A DNA stretch of 64,000 nucleotides from JANRKB01 sp033763695 (lineage in GTDB: Bacteria; Planctomycetota; Phycisphaerae; Phycisphaerales; UBA1924): contig JANRKB010000023.1 of assembly GCA_033763695.1 (NCBI GenBank), forward strand, positions 1 through 64,000, read 5' to 3'. The translations under genes and the position numbers were made by a program. The notes below the pieces were generated by a model. The model searched no databases. It was not told the DNA's origin and saw only the letters and a program-made list of their open reading frames with translations. How positions within the stretch are numbered: the stretch's first letter is position 1; each line of letters starts with the position of its first letter. Shown one piece after another: positions 52,055 through 61,436 of the stretch.

Positions 52055-53248
52055 TCAGTGGCCGTGCTCGGCCGCTCCATGCTGCGTGCCGACGTCGGTT
52101 GCCTCATGCGGAACGGGGGTCGCAGCGGAGGCGTCCGCGTGCTTGGGCGCGGGTGTGCCGCCGGTCTGCTCGCGGGCGTCCTGCGCGTTGAAGGCCGAGA
52201 TCAGTTCCTTCTGCCACGGGTGCTCGCCCATCCATTCGACCTTCCCGGTCGCGATGTCGCAGACCGCGCCGACGATCTTCAGCTTGCCACCCTCGACGAG
52301 CGAGCGGACTTCGTGGCTGTTCTTCAACAGGTCAAACGCCGTCTGCCAGACGTTTTCCTTGATCGCGGCGGGGACGAGGTTCGCGCCCTCGACGCCCGGA
52401 TTGTTCTTGGAAGCACGCTCGACGGCAGGCTCGATCTGATCGACGATCTTGGCGATCGCGCCGCCCACCTCGGCGTGGGTGGCAGCGGCGTTCACCGCGC
52501 CGCACTTGGTGTGGCCCATGATGACGAGCAGCGGCGTCTTGAGGTGTTCGATGCCGTATTCGATGGTGCCGGTTTCGCTGACGCCCGCGATGTTGCCCGC
52601 GACGCGCACGACGAAGACGTCGCCGACGCCGCGATCAAAGATGCGTTCCACCGGCAGACGCGAATCGGCACACGTGAGAACTGTGACGAACGGATGCTGG
52701 CCGCCTTCGGCCACAGCCTTGCGGCGTTCAACGCTCACGTTGGGCGTGTTGGCCGAGGCCGCGACCCAGCGCGTGTTGCCTTCGGTGAGCAGTTTCAGCG
52801 CCTGATCCGCGGTGAGACCCTCGGTGTTCTCGATGGCGATGGAATCGCCGCTGGCCTTGAACGTCGAGCGCGTGGTGACGCTGCCTTCGCCGGTCTTTGC
52901 GCCGGTGTTCTCGCCGGCCGCGCCGTGGTCGTCAGACGCGTCAGCGCCTGACTCGTTGGCCTTGGCGGGCTTCTCGGTGGTTTTGTCGACCGGCTTTTCA
53001 CCGGCTTTGGTGGTGGGCTTGGCGGTCTTGCCCGCGGTCGATGCCGGCGGCGTGGTCGTGGTGGGCTTGCTCGCCGGTTTCGCGGCGGGCGCCGTTGAAG
53101 GGGCGTGGGCGGGGGCCGGCGCGTGCGCTGTGCCGTGGTCGTCGCCAAGGGCGATGCTCGCCAGCGCGGCGAGACCCGCGAACGCGATCAGTCGGGCGGC
53201 ATGGGTCAGGCTCTGGGCTGAACGCGTGGCGGTGTTCTGGCGATGCAT
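52055..53248 (-). CDS. Exported beta-class carbonic anhydrase
   Basis: The 397-residue product hydrates CO2. Residues 1-35 form a signal peptide (LIAFAGLAALASIALG). Residues about 38-130 are a low-complexity Pro/Thr/Lys/His linker. The catalytic domain (about 140-370) has TCADSRLPVERIFDRG (Cys193, Asp195, Arg197) and MGHTKCGAVNAA (His246, Cys249), giving the complete Cys-His-Cys zinc site and Asp-Arg pair. The end is again low complexity and His-rich (HEATDVGTQHGAAEHGH). AGGAG eight bases upstream supports this ATG. Beta-carbonic anhydrases are usually cytosolic; export points to periplasmic CO2/bicarbonate handling. Confidence 0.92.
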   Translation of the reverse strand: MHRQNTATRSAQSLTHAARLIAFAGLAALASIALGDDHGTAHAPAPAHAPSTAPAAKPASKPTTTTPPASTAGKTAKPTTKAGEKPVDKTTEKPAKANESGADASDDHGAAGENTGAKTGEGSVTTRSTFKASGDSIAIENTEGLTADQALKLLTEGNTRWVAASANTPNVSVERRKAVAEGGQHPFVTVLTCADSRLPVERIFDRGVGDVFVVRVAGNIAGVSETGTIEYGIEHLKTPLLVIMGHTKCGAVNAAATHAEVGGAIAKIVDQIEPAVERASKNNPGVEGANLVPAAIKENVWQTAFDLLKNSHEVRSLVEGGKLKIVGAVCDIATGKVEWMGEHPWQKELISAFNAQDAREQTGGTPAPKHADASAATPVPHEATDVGTQHGAAEHGH

Positions 53249-53504
53249 CACGGGTCTCCTGAATAAATGGTGAACGCTGGAGCATCGGTCCGCGTCGACG
53301 CCGGATGCACGAATCCGTTGGTTCAGGGCCGGACGGCTATTGTGATCCCTGCGAGTTGTTCCATCTGGACGATCTGTGACGGGACGAACCCTGGTCATGG
53401 GGGCGGCGTTTGATTGGTGCTATTCTGTGTCGCCCTCCATGGCCGCGGGCGAGGCAAGCGACGCGCGGGCGAGTTCCGGCGTCCTGCTGCCGCACAGGGG
53501 AAAC

Positions 53505-55055
53505 ATGAAGAAGGCTTTTCTTTTGACAGGATTTCTGATGGCACCCATCGCGATCGTCGCTGGTCTGATCCTGCTCGTTGTCAATCCGTCGCGTGAGATC
53601 GTCATGCGTGAGCCGGGCGTCGGCGCGGGCGCTGGCGCGACCGGCGGTGCGAATGCGATCGGCGAGATGCTCGCGGGCCACAAGGCCAATCGCAGCGTGA
53701 GCGCGAACACCGCGCTGGAAGCCGAACACGCCGAGCACGCCGAACACGCCGAGCACGCCGAAGCCGCGAAGGAGCATGCCGCGGCTGACGACGCGCCCAA
53801 CATGGTCCAGCCCGAGACGCTCAAGCAGGGCTTTATCCTCATCGTCGAGGACAAGGCCAAGAAGGCGACGCTCGGCTCGCCGATCTACCTCGCGGGCACG
53901 ATCAACAACTGGAATCCCGGCGATCGCGCATATCGACTCGAGCCGCAGTCGGATATGAAGTGGCGACTTGAGCTCAACCTCGCCGATCGCGGCCTCAGCG
54001 GGCCGATGGAGTTCAAGTTCGCCCGCGGCTCGTGGAAGCTCGAAGAACTCGACGAGAAGAAGGGCAAAGTTCCCAATCGCTCGCTGCCCAAGGTTGACAT
54101 CTCGAAACTCGCCCCCGGCGAACGCCCGCAGATCACCCTCGTCGTGCATCACTGGGGTGACGAGATTCAGGGCAACGAGGAAGTTTCGCCCTTCAACGAG
54201 CGCTATCGCACCATCAAGCCCGTCTCTGGCACCATCAAGCGACTCGAACTTGTCGGCGGCGGCGGCCCGGCGATCGGCATGATGCGCGATGCGTTTGTCT
54301 GGTTGCCGGAGGGATACGACGACGACCCTCGCAGCGGCAAGTCCTACCCCGTGCTCTACATGCACGACGGCCAGAACCTCTTTGCCGACGGGTTCGGCTC
54401 GCCGCGTGGCTGGAATCTCGACAAGATCGCCGGCGAACTCATCAAGGAGCAGCTTTGCGAGCCGTTCATCGTTGTTGGCCTGCCGAACGCCGGTGCCGCA
54501 CGCATGAGCGAGTATCTGCCAGTGGATGCGTTGCCCAACGTCGCGCCCGGCGGCGCGGAGTACTTGCAGTTCCTGGTGCAGCAGGTCAAGCCTCGCGTGG
54601 ACCGCGCGTTCAATGTCCGCACCGATGTGAAGAGCACGATGATTGGCGGCTCATCGCTCGGCGCGGCGATCGCCGTGTACGCCGCGACGCAGTATCCGGA
54701 GGTCTTCGGCGGCGTGCTCGCGGAGAGCCTGCCTTTGGCGACCGGCAAGGCCAACGCGTGGGACAACTACTTTGATGGCCCGGTCCGCGGCTGGCCCGAG
54801 CGCTGGTATCTGGGCATGGGCGGCAAGGAACTGGGCAACGACCCCGCCAACGCCGCGCGCAACAAGCAGTACGTTGATCTCGTCAACAAGCTCCAGGGCA
54901 CGCTCAACTCCAAGCCCGTGACCGAGGGCGGGCGTCGCATCGTTCATCTGGAGATCGACGACGACGCAAACCACAACGAAGAGGCGTGGTCCAAGCGTCT
55001 GCGCACGAGCCTCCAGGTCATGTTCCCGGGGCCCAAGTCCAAGTTCCCGAAGTAA
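53505..55055 (+). CDS. Alpha/beta-hydrolase esterase with N-terminal CBM48/AMPK-like domain
   Basis: The 516-residue product has an N-terminal membrane anchor or signal (KKAFLLTGFLMAPIAIVAGL) and a short His-rich repeat (EAEHAEHAEHAEHAEAAKEH). A glycogen-binding-like domain follows (SPIYLAGTINNWNPGDRAYR through MEFKFARGSWKLEE). The C-terminal part is a PF00756-type putative esterase with YPVLYMHDGQNLF and the nucleophile elbow GGSSLGAAIA; the catalytic His is probably in DDDANHNEEAWSKR. This layout matches Fes-like or xylan/feruloyl esterases with a carbohydrate-binding domain. AGGGGAAAC precedes the ATG at 53505. It is divergent from the carbonic anhydrase gene. Confidence 0.85.
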   Translation: MKKAFLLTGFLMAPIAIVAGLILLVVNPSREIVMREPGVGAGAGATGGANAIGEMLAGHKANRSVSANTALEAEHAEHAEHAEHAEAAKEHAAADDAPNMVQPETLKQGFILIVEDKAKKATLGSPIYLAGTINNWNPGDRAYRLEPQSDMKWRLELNLADRGLSGPMEFKFARGSWKLEELDEKKGKVPNRSLPKVDISKLAPGERPQITLVVHHWGDEIQGNEEVSPFNERYRTIKPVSGTIKRLELVGGGGPAIGMMRDAFVWLPEGYDDDPRSGKSYPVLYMHDGQNLFADGFGSPRGWNLDKIAGELIKEQLCEPFIVVGLPNAGAARMSEYLPVDALPNVAPGGAEYLQFLVQQVKPRVDRAFNVRTDVKSTMIGGSSLGAAIAVYAATQYPEVFGGVLAESLPLATGKANAWDNYFDGPVRGWPERWYLGMGGKELGNDPANAARNKQYVDLVNKLQGTLNSKPVTEGGRRIVHLEIDDDANHNEEAWSKRLRTSLQVMFPGPKSKFPK

Positions 55056-55110
55056 ACGCCGAGGGCCGCGCGAGCGTGTTCACCACGCCCGATGCGTCAC
55101 GCCTCATGCA

Positions 55111-55326
55111 TCACGCGTAGACATCGACGCCGCCGTCGGAGCAGCCGCTGCATGATTCATTCAATGCGGCGATCTGCTGCTCCACGCCTTGTCCGGCCGC
55201 CTGAATGAGCTTCACGGCAGCGTCGCCCTGCTGCGCTTGCGTGTCGAGGATCTTTGCCGCCACGACGTACTGCACCCGCGACATGTTCGCGGCGCTGTTC
55301 AGGCTGAGCACGGAGTTCAGATCCAT
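55111..55326 (-). CDS. YjfB-like putative motility protein
   Basis: The 71-residue product starts MDLNSVLSLNSAANMSRVQY and continues AAKILDTQAQQGDAAVKLIQ, the helical pattern of the YjfB family (putative motility protein, associated with flagellar bacteria). The Cys/Gly/Asp end (ESCSGCSDGGVDVYA) is unusual for the family. No clear ribosome site. Confidence 0.65.
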   Translation of the reverse strand: MDLNSVLSLNSAANMSRVQYVVAAKILDTQAQQGDAAVKLIQAAGQGVEQQIAALNESCSGCSDGGVDVYA

Positions 55327-55402
55327 GCCGAGACTATCGGCGAGGGCAAGCCCCGCCTTCAGTCCGGTGAGGTCCGAGAATCGGGCCTTCCGGTGGCTGT
55401 GC

Positions 55403-56071
55403 TTAACGCGGCTTGGGGCTCGCCCAGCCGCGGATCTGAGCCCGGATCGCGGGCCGCAGGAACCAGATCAGCACGAACGTGGGCCAGAGCAGGCCGAAGA
55501 ACGCGCCAAAGAGCGCAGGGAAAATCGCAAAGATGCCCATGGCTCTGGGGGGCACTGGCGTGCCGCCGCCCGTCGCACCGGCTTGTGCTGTCGCGCTCTG
55601 CATCACGGTCTGAAACGCCAGCGCGGCGAACACGCTGCTCACGAGCACGATCACAACCTTCAGCGAGGCCCAGATGATCCAGCACTGACCAGACCAACTG
55701 CGGCGTGTCAGCAGCGCGATCGCGCCGACAAACAGCATGATGCCGATGACGCCACTCGCGAGGTAGTCCGCGCCGGTCACCATCATGTAGTCGCGCATGT
55801 CGAGGTTTGTCCCTGACGCAGCGTTGGATGATTGAATTGCATCAGAGGCGAAAAGCATCACAAAGCCCGCCAGCGAGGTGAGGCCCGCGTAGATCGAGTA
55901 CAGAATCCCCAGGATTCCCAGAACGATCGTCCACGTCTTCTTCTCCGCGGGCTTGATGCGGGAGTAGTCTGGCGTCGTGGGCGGCGCGAGCAGCGCATCA
56001 GCCCCCGCCCGAGGCGCGGACAGATGTGTTTCGTCCGGCGATGGAGCGTGTGGTGTGGCGTTCGAGTCCAT
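55403..56071 (-). CDS. Four-span membrane protein of unknown function
   Basis: The product (222 residues from 56071) has a polar N-terminus of about 45 residues and then four membrane segments (for example WTIVLGILGILYSIYAGLTS, ASGVIGIMLFVGAIALL and IFPALFGAFFGLLWPTFVLI). GGGAGG lies five bases before the second of two adjacent ATGs, which decides for 56071 over 56074. No family recognised. Confidence 0.7.
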   Translation of the reverse strand: MDSNATPHAPSPDETHLSAPRAGADALLAPPTTPDYSRIKPAEKKTWTIVLGILGILYSIYAGLTSLAGFVMLFASDAIQSSNAASGTNLDMRDYMMVTGADYLASGVIGIMLFVGAIALLTRRSWSGQCWIIWASLKVVIVLVSSVFAALAFQTVMQSATAQAGATGGGTPVPPRAMGIFAIFPALFGAFFGLLWPTFVLIWFLRPAIRAQIRGWASPKPR

Positions 56072-56263
56072 CATGTCCTCCCGTGCAACGAACCTGCCCA
56101 TGGTCATGCGTCCCGCCGTGCGGATGATGGCAACAGGATACAAGGAATGCGGCGACGCGCACCCGTTATTAAGATCGCATTGGCCGCGATCGCAAAAGCC
56201 GATCGAGTGCAGGCTCGCGAAAGAAGAAGGAAGCGAACCCGGCACCCACGGACGATCACCCGA

Positions 56264-57094
56264 TCATCGCGACGGGGCTTCCTCGATGCGCTTGGCGGTG
56301 AGCCATCCGAGGCCGTCCTTGATTCTCACCTGCGACGCCGGCGAAGCGTTGTCAAACACGATCTCGACGCTCGGCACTCCCGCGGGGAAGAACGTCCGGT
56401 CCTTCGTGAGATAAAGCCGATTTGGCGTGCCGCCGTCAGCGAGGAGCTCCAGACGTTGCTTGGCATCGAGGCGAACCTCAAAGGTGCACGGCACGTCATC
56501 GACGCGATAGCGACCGATGCACGCCCGAACGTCGGCTTCGGCGGGTGCCCGAGCGACAAGATTCGGACTTTGGTTCGCGCCGCCCTGTTCCGTCAGCCAC
56601 GCCAACGTTGCTTCGGCAGCCTTGCCGCCTGCTTGCGCGTGCGCGAGCAGTGTGATTCCATGCGGACCCAGCGCACGCTTGATCCGCGGGTCTGCCGTGA
56701 CCATCGCCTTCACGACATCTGTCCAGCCCAGCATGGCCGCGGCGAAGATTTCAACACGAGCGCCGCGGGCGATGAGGAGTTCGGCGATCGCGCGTCGACC
56801 GGTGTGAGATGCGGCGCCAAGCCCTGTTTCAAAATCGCCAAAGCCCCAATCCCAGCAGGCGTGAATCAGCCCGGGGCGTTCGTCGAGCATGCGTCGCACC
56901 GCGTCAATATCGCGATGGCAGACCCCGACGAAATCGCGCACGATTGTCTCAGGCATTCGCGGGAATGACGTGGCCGACTTCTCGGGATCAGGCTCGGCGG
57001 CGGCAGTGCGGAGAAACATCGCGGCAACGCCCGCCGCACCCGCGGCGACGGCCGCACGACGAGGAATCTCGACCGATCGTGTCAGGTTTTGCAT
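56264..57094 (-). CDS. Exported ankyrin-repeat-like protein
   Basis: The product (276 residues from 57094) has a probable Tat-like signal (IPRRAAVAAGAAGVAAMFLR) and two or three ankyrin-type units: VCHRDIDAVRRMLDERPGLI, GAASHTGRRAIAELLIARGA and AAMLGWTDVVKAMVTADPRI. The C-terminal part is a separate beta domain ending near GLGWLTAKRIEE. Start is uncertain; an ATG at 57163 gives 23 more residues, and neither has a ribosome site. Confidence 0.72.
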   Translation of the reverse strand: MQNLTRSVEIPRRAAVAAGAAGVAAMFLRTAAAEPDPEKSATSFPRMPETIVRDFVGVCHRDIDAVRRMLDERPGLIHACWDWGFGDFETGLGAASHTGRRAIAELLIARGARVEIFAAAMLGWTDVVKAMVTADPRIKRALGPHGITLLAHAQAGGKAAEATLAWLTEQGGANQSPNLVARAPAEADVRACIGRYRVDDVPCTFEVRLDAKQRLELLADGGTPNRLYLTKDRTFFPAGVPSVEIVFDNASPASQVRIKDGLGWLTAKRIEEAPSR

Positions 57095-57266
57095 CCACGA
57101 TTGGACGGCTGAACGTGCCGTCGGTTTCGTCGTTCCCCGCACAACGCGGCTGATTCGTTGCACGCCGTGGCAGCGCGTACCGCGCGATCAATCGCCGCGT
57201 CCGCTCTGCCCCAAGCCACAGTCTCGACGTCGCCTTCGAGCCCTCCCGAGCGGGCATCGCTCGCGA

Positions 57267-58292
57267 TCAGTTCTTCTGCGTGCCGTTTTCTGGTTCGTTG
57301 CTCGAACCAACCATGGCCACGTCCGGGTCGACGGGCAGTTCATCGAGTTCATCGATCGGCGCGACGTGCGCCTTCTTGGCCGCGAAGTGCTGCGTGAGCA
57401 GCATGAGAGCTGCGCCGCAGATGGCGACCACGCCGGTGATCCACTGCGTCGTCGTGAGGTGCTCGTGGAAGAGGAACACCGACGCGATGGACACCGTGAT
57501 GGGTTGGAGTTGAACGACTCCCGCCGAGACGGCAAGCCCGAGGCGTGAGATGCTGAAGAAGTAGAACGTGTGGCCCAGGCCGATCCCGATGATCGATGAC
57601 AGCGTGAGGAACCACAGATTGGCTTGTGACAGTTCCCACACTGCTCCGCCGTGACCTTTGCCCAGAATCAGCATCAGCGCAACCAGCGCGAGCGACGTGT
57701 ACTGACTGACCGCGGCGAAAGCGACCATCGGGTTCATGCCGTGCATTTGCTTGCGCACGGCGAGCGCATACCCGGCGTACCCCAGACCAGACGCCACCGC
57801 GAGTGCGACGCCCCATCCCGTGCCGCCGCCGAGTCCCTTGGGGCTAAGCAGGATCGTCGAGAACGTTCCCGCGAGCACCATCACCAGGCCCGTGATGAAC
57901 ATCGGACGACGGATCACCGCACGCTCGGCTGGGAACATCAGCGCCGCCGCGATCGCTACGAAGACGATCTGAAAGCGCAGGCTGAATGTCATCAGGCCCG
58001 GATCGATGTAGTACGGCGCGACACCAAAGCCGACCTGAGCCGCCGCGTTGAAGATCGCCGGCACCAGCGCAGCCCTCCAGAGCCCCTTCGGCGTCGTGCG
58101 GCGATGACACGCCCACAGCAGCACCGGCGCCCACATCGCGCTGGAGATGGCATAGCGCCAGCCGTTCGCGGTCCATGGATCAATCAGTGTCGAGAAATAC
58201 TTCAGAAACAGCGGGATGCTCGTCCACCCGGCCAGCGTGAGCAGAATCGTCGTGATTCCCATCGCTGTGCCTTTGGGTTGCGTTGTGCTCAC
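57267..58292 (-). CDS. EamA/DMT-family transporter
   Basis: The 341-residue product has ten membrane spans in two EamA repeats (TTILLTLAGWTSIPLFLKYF, ALVPAIFNAAAQVGFGVAPY; LWFLTLSSIIGIGLGHTFYF, LQPITVSIASVFLFHEHLTT). This is the pattern of drug/metabolite exporters; substrate unknown. The GTG at 58292 is preferred because GGGAG lies seven bases upstream and it makes a GTGA overlap with the preceding gene. An ATG at 58262 is the alternative. Confidence 0.88.
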   Translation of the reverse strand: MSTTQPKGTAMGITTILLTLAGWTSIPLFLKYFSTLIDPWTANGWRYAISSAMWAPVLLWACHRRTTPKGLWRAALVPAIFNAAAQVGFGVAPYYIDPGLMTFSLRFQIVFVAIAAALMFPAERAVIRRPMFITGLVMVLAGTFSTILLSPKGLGGGTGWGVALAVASGLGYAGYALAVRKQMHGMNPMVAFAAVSQYTSLALVALMLILGKGHGGAVWELSQANLWFLTLSSIIGIGLGHTFYFFSISRLGLAVSAGVVQLQPITVSIASVFLFHEHLTTTQWITGVVAICGAALMLLTQHFAAKKAHVAPIDELDELPVDPDVAMVGSSNEPENGTQKN

Positions 58293-58684
58293 GAGCGTCT
58301 CCCGGCGTGTCGCAGCAGAATCGCCGCACCCGCCACATCCAGCACAAGCCCCGCGAGCACGAAGCCCAGCCCCGGCCACAGCACTGGGCCTTGTGTCTTG
58401 GGCGTCTCAGCCGTGTCGGCTGCCTTCGCAGTCCCGCCGTCGGTGGCTCCGGCAGTGGGGGCCGACAGGACTGTCGTCTCTGCGGCCGTCGTCTCTGCGG
58501 ATGGCGTCTTTGCCGTCGGGTTTGCCGGCTCCATCAACATCCAGAAGCCGCCCAGCATGCCCGACATGCCCAATGCGCCCAAAAGCAACGCAAGAGCCAA
58601 CGCTTTCCCGGCCCCGGGCTGCGGCGTCCCTCGCTCCGTGCTTCGGCTGTTCCGCGGACCTGTTTGCGCTGGGGGCTGCGACAT
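58289..58684 (-). CDS. Small two-span membrane protein
   Basis: The 131-residue product has a polar N-terminus, two membrane segments (LALALLLGALGMSGMLGGFW and LWPGLGFVLAGLVLDVAGAA) and an Ala/Thr-rich loop between them. Its stop overlaps the GTG of the EamA gene, suggesting a coupled pair. Unknown family. Confidence 0.6.
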   Translation of the reverse strand: MSQPPAQTGPRNSRSTERGTPQPGAGKALALALLLGALGMSGMLGGFWMLMEPANPTAKTPSAETTAAETTVLSAPTAGATDGGTAKAADTAETPKTQGPVLWPGLGFVLAGLVLDVAGAAILLRHAGRRS

Positions 58685-58773
58685 CGTTCCGCGAGTGTAC
58701 GCCGCGGCATCCGCTGCGTTCGCGCCGACGCCGATACCATCGCCCGCAGCTCTTCGACGGACGCCGCCGACCT

Positions 58774-59115
58774 ATGCACGACCACAACGCCCAAGGCAAT
58801 GACTTCTTCAAGTGCGACTTCTGCCGCCGCTCGTGGGCCGATTCACTGCCCATGGTCGAAGGACACCAGGGCAGCCTGATCTGCGCCGAGTGCCTCACCG
58901 CGGCATTCACACGTGTCGTCGTCGAGAACGCGGGCGAGCCACTCGTGCCGCCCGCCGTGTGCGCCCTGTGCCTCGAACAGCGTGCGGACCCGCACTGGCG
59001 CGGCCCGCTCGCCGACGCCTTTGCGTGCAAGCGCTGCATCAAGCAAAGCGCGGCCATCCTCGAGCGCGATCCCGATGTCGCGTGGAAGCGCCCCGCCGCA
59101 CCCAAGCCGGCGTGA
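58774..59115 (+). CDS. Small protein with four CxxC knuckles
   Basis: The 113-residue product has CDFCRRSW, CAECLTAAF, CALCLEQR and CKRCIKQ, which can make two zinc sites. The first pair resembles the ClpX-type zinc finger. A nucleic-acid or protein-binding role is possible but not shown. It is followed by a clear terminator. Confidence 0.72.
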   Translation: MHDHNAQGNDFFKCDFCRRSWADSLPMVEGHQGSLICAECLTAAFTRVVVENAGEPLVPPAVCALCLEQRADPHWRGPLADAFACKRCIKQSAAILERDPDVAWKRPAAPKPA

Positions 59116-59142
59116 TCAAGAGCACGCGACCAAAAACACATC

Positions 59143-59167
59143 GACCCCGATTGCTCGGGGTCTTTTT
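59143..59167 (+). terminator. Rho-independent terminator
   Basis: An 8-bp stem GACCCCGA/TCGGGGTC (59143-59150 with 59155-59162), TTGC loop, then TTTTT, 28 bases after the stop of the four-CxxC gene. Confidence 0.9.
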
Positions 59168-59229
59168 CAGTCATGAGTCACACGTGCATCCGGCCGAAGT
59201 CGATCGCGGCACGGGCCGGGGTTTTCAAA

Positions 59230-59300
59230 CTGGGGCACTAGGATTTGAACCTAGACAAACTGATCCAGAGTCAGTTGTGCTACCGTTACACCATGCCCCA
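59230..59300 (-). tRNA. tRNA-Gln (anticodon CTG)
   Basis: A 71-base cloverleaf on the minus strand: acceptor TGGGGCA with TGCCCCA, D-arm GTGT/GCAC, anticodon arm ACTGA-CTCTGGA-TCAGT, T-arm CTAGG-TTCAAAT-CCTAG, discriminator G. CCA is not encoded. Confidence 0.93.
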
Positions 59301-59423
59301 AACAAAGGCCACTCGTGCGATGGCTCGCCCGAAGGTCTCGGATAGTACGCCACGTCCCGGGTCCGGGTCGAGGGCTACGGCGTGCCACTTGCGACCCCGC
59401 CGCCCGTCGGTCAGAATCGACGC

Positions 59424-61403
59424 ATGAACCCACGGACTTTGGTCGCTTGTCTCGCACTGACCCCGTTCTTGACGAGTGCCTTTCCGGGCCAGTTTGCCAG
59501 CGCCCAGCCGCTTCAGGCTCCTGAGCCGCCGGCAATGCCCACGCCCGCGCCGTTGCCGCCACCGCCGCCACCGCCGCCACCTGAGGCTCGGCCGGAACGT
59601 TCCACGATGAGCTTCGTCAGAGTTGAGGATTGGTCCGAGGGCCTCCGCGTCCTCATGGACGGCTATCTGCACACGATCTATGCCGCCGATCCATTCCGCG
59701 CCTCGATGATGGGCGCGGCCGGGTACGACGACGCAGTGCCCGACGCGTCGGCGGAAGGGATCGCGAAGCGAGTGGACTTCAAACGCGCGATGCTTATCAG
59801 TCTTGAGCGGATGCCATCTGACAGGCTCACCGAAGATGAGAAGATCGATCGCGATCTGCTGCATCGCATGGTCGCGGATGATCTCGCCGCGGCGGACCTG
59901 CACCTGGAGCAGTATGTCATCAGTGCGCTCAACGGCCCGCACATCGACTTGCCGCAGGTCGTGGATCAGATGCCGATCGAGAGCGACGCGCAGTTGGCGT
60001 CGTGGGCGACGCGCCTGAAGAAGCTGCCAAAGTACATCGACGACTGTGTGCTGCTGATGCGCGAGGGGATGAACGCGGGGCGTGTCCCGCCGCGGGTGAT
60101 TCTCGCCAAGAGCGAGGAGATCGCCCGCCGCCAGTGCTCGCCCGAACTTGTCGCGAATCCGCGACTGTCGGCGTTCTACCGCCCGTTTGTCGCGCATGCC
60201 AAGCACGCTGTCGCGGACGATGCGCGGGCCGCCGTGCGCGACGGCGTCATCCCAGCGTTCGCGCGGTTCGCTGACTTTCTTCGCGATGAGTACATCCCCG
60301 CATGCCGCGAGAGCATCGGCGCATCCGCGGCCCGCGATGGTGACGCGCTCTACGCCTTCCGCGTGCGTGCGAGTACGACGACGAACATGACGCCCGAAGA
60401 GGTGCATCAACTCGGGCTCAAGGAAGTCGCTCGGATCCGCGCAGAGATGTTCGAAGTGATCGCACGGACGGACTTTGCCAAGAAAGACACGCTCAAGGGC
60501 GATGAACTCTTCGCCGCGTTCGTGAATGACCTGCGCGACAACCCGCGCTTCTACTACACCGACAAGGAAGACCTTCTCCGCGGCTATCGCGACATCGCCA
60601 AACGCATCGACGCCGCGTTGCCCACGCTGTTTGGGAAGTTGCCCCGCAACTCCTACGGCGTGCGCGAGATGCCCACATTCATGGCCCCGACCGCGCCCAC
60701 CGCCTATTACAACTACGGGTCACTCAAGGGCGGTATCGCGGGCAGTTTCGTCGCCAATACCTACGCCCTCGATCAGCGGCCCAAGTGGGGCATGATCGCG
60801 CTCACCATGCATGAAGCCGTGCCCGGGCACCACTTGCAGTTTGCGCTGCAGGATGAACTGGAGCATGTGCATCCGCTGCGTCGCCTCGGCGGATTTGAGG
60901 CGTTCGTCGAAGGCTGGGCGCTTTATGCCGAGCGGCTGGGGCTGGAAGTGACCACCGAAGGCGAACGCGGCCACGGGCTGTACACCGACCCCTACGACGA
61001 CTTCGGACGCCTGACGTTTGAGATGTGGCGTGCCTGCCGCCTTGTCGTCGACACAGGAATCCACGCCAAGGGCTGGACGCGCCAGCAGGCGATTGACTTC
61101 ATGCTGAGCAACTCGGCGCTGACCCGCCACAACGTCATCGCCGAGGTCGATCGCTACATCGGTTGGCCGGGGCAGGCGTGCGCCTACAAGATCGGCGAAC
61201 TGAAGATCCGCGAGTTGCGGGCTCGCGCCGAGCAGCGTCTCGGCGCGGCGTTCGACCTGCGCGCATTCCACGACGAAGTTTTGGGCGCAGGCGCGCTTCC
61301 GCTCGATGTGCTTGAGGCCCGAATCGACCGTTGGATCGATCGCGAGATGAAGCGTCCGGCGAACAACGCGGCTGACGCACGGCCCGCATCGGGCGCGAAC
61401 TGA
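59424..61403 (+). CDS. DUF885 family exported metallopeptidase-like protein
   Basis: The 659-residue product has a signal peptide (LVACLALTPFLTSAFPGQFA) and a polyproline linker. The DUF885 domain carries the zinc-type motif TMHEAVPGHHLQ and the downstream EAFVEGWALYAERLG, as in other family members. DUF885 proteins are predicted metal peptidases; one characterised group cleaves dipeptide-type substrates, but the substrate here is unknown. Start at 59424 is followed by the signal peptide; no ribosome site is clear. Confidence 0.88.
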   Translation: MNPRTLVACLALTPFLTSAFPGQFASAQPLQAPEPPAMPTPAPLPPPPPPPPPEARPERSTMSFVRVEDWSEGLRVLMDGYLHTIYAADPFRASMMGAAGYDDAVPDASAEGIAKRVDFKRAMLISLERMPSDRLTEDEKIDRDLLHRMVADDLAAADLHLEQYVISALNGPHIDLPQVVDQMPIESDAQLASWATRLKKLPKYIDDCVLLMREGMNAGRVPPRVILAKSEEIARRQCSPELVANPRLSAFYRPFVAHAKHAVADDARAAVRDGVIPAFARFADFLRDEYIPACRESIGASAARDGDALYAFRVRASTTTNMTPEEVHQLGLKEVARIRAEMFEVIARTDFAKKDTLKGDELFAAFVNDLRDNPRFYYTDKEDLLRGYRDIAKRIDAALPTLFGKLPRNSYGVREMPTFMAPTAPTAYYNYGSLKGGIAGSFVANTYALDQRPKWGMIALTMHEAVPGHHLQFALQDELEHVHPLRRLGGFEAFVEGWALYAERLGLEVTTEGERGHGLYTDPYDDFGRLTFEMWRACRLVVDTGIHAKGWTRQQAIDFMLSNSALTRHNVIAEVDRYIGWPGQACAYKIGELKIRELRARAEQRLGAAFDLRAFHDEVLGAGALPLDVLEARIDRWIDREMKRPANNAADARPASGAN

Positions 61404-61436
61404 TCGGTGCAAATACTGACGCGTCCGGCTGGCCCA

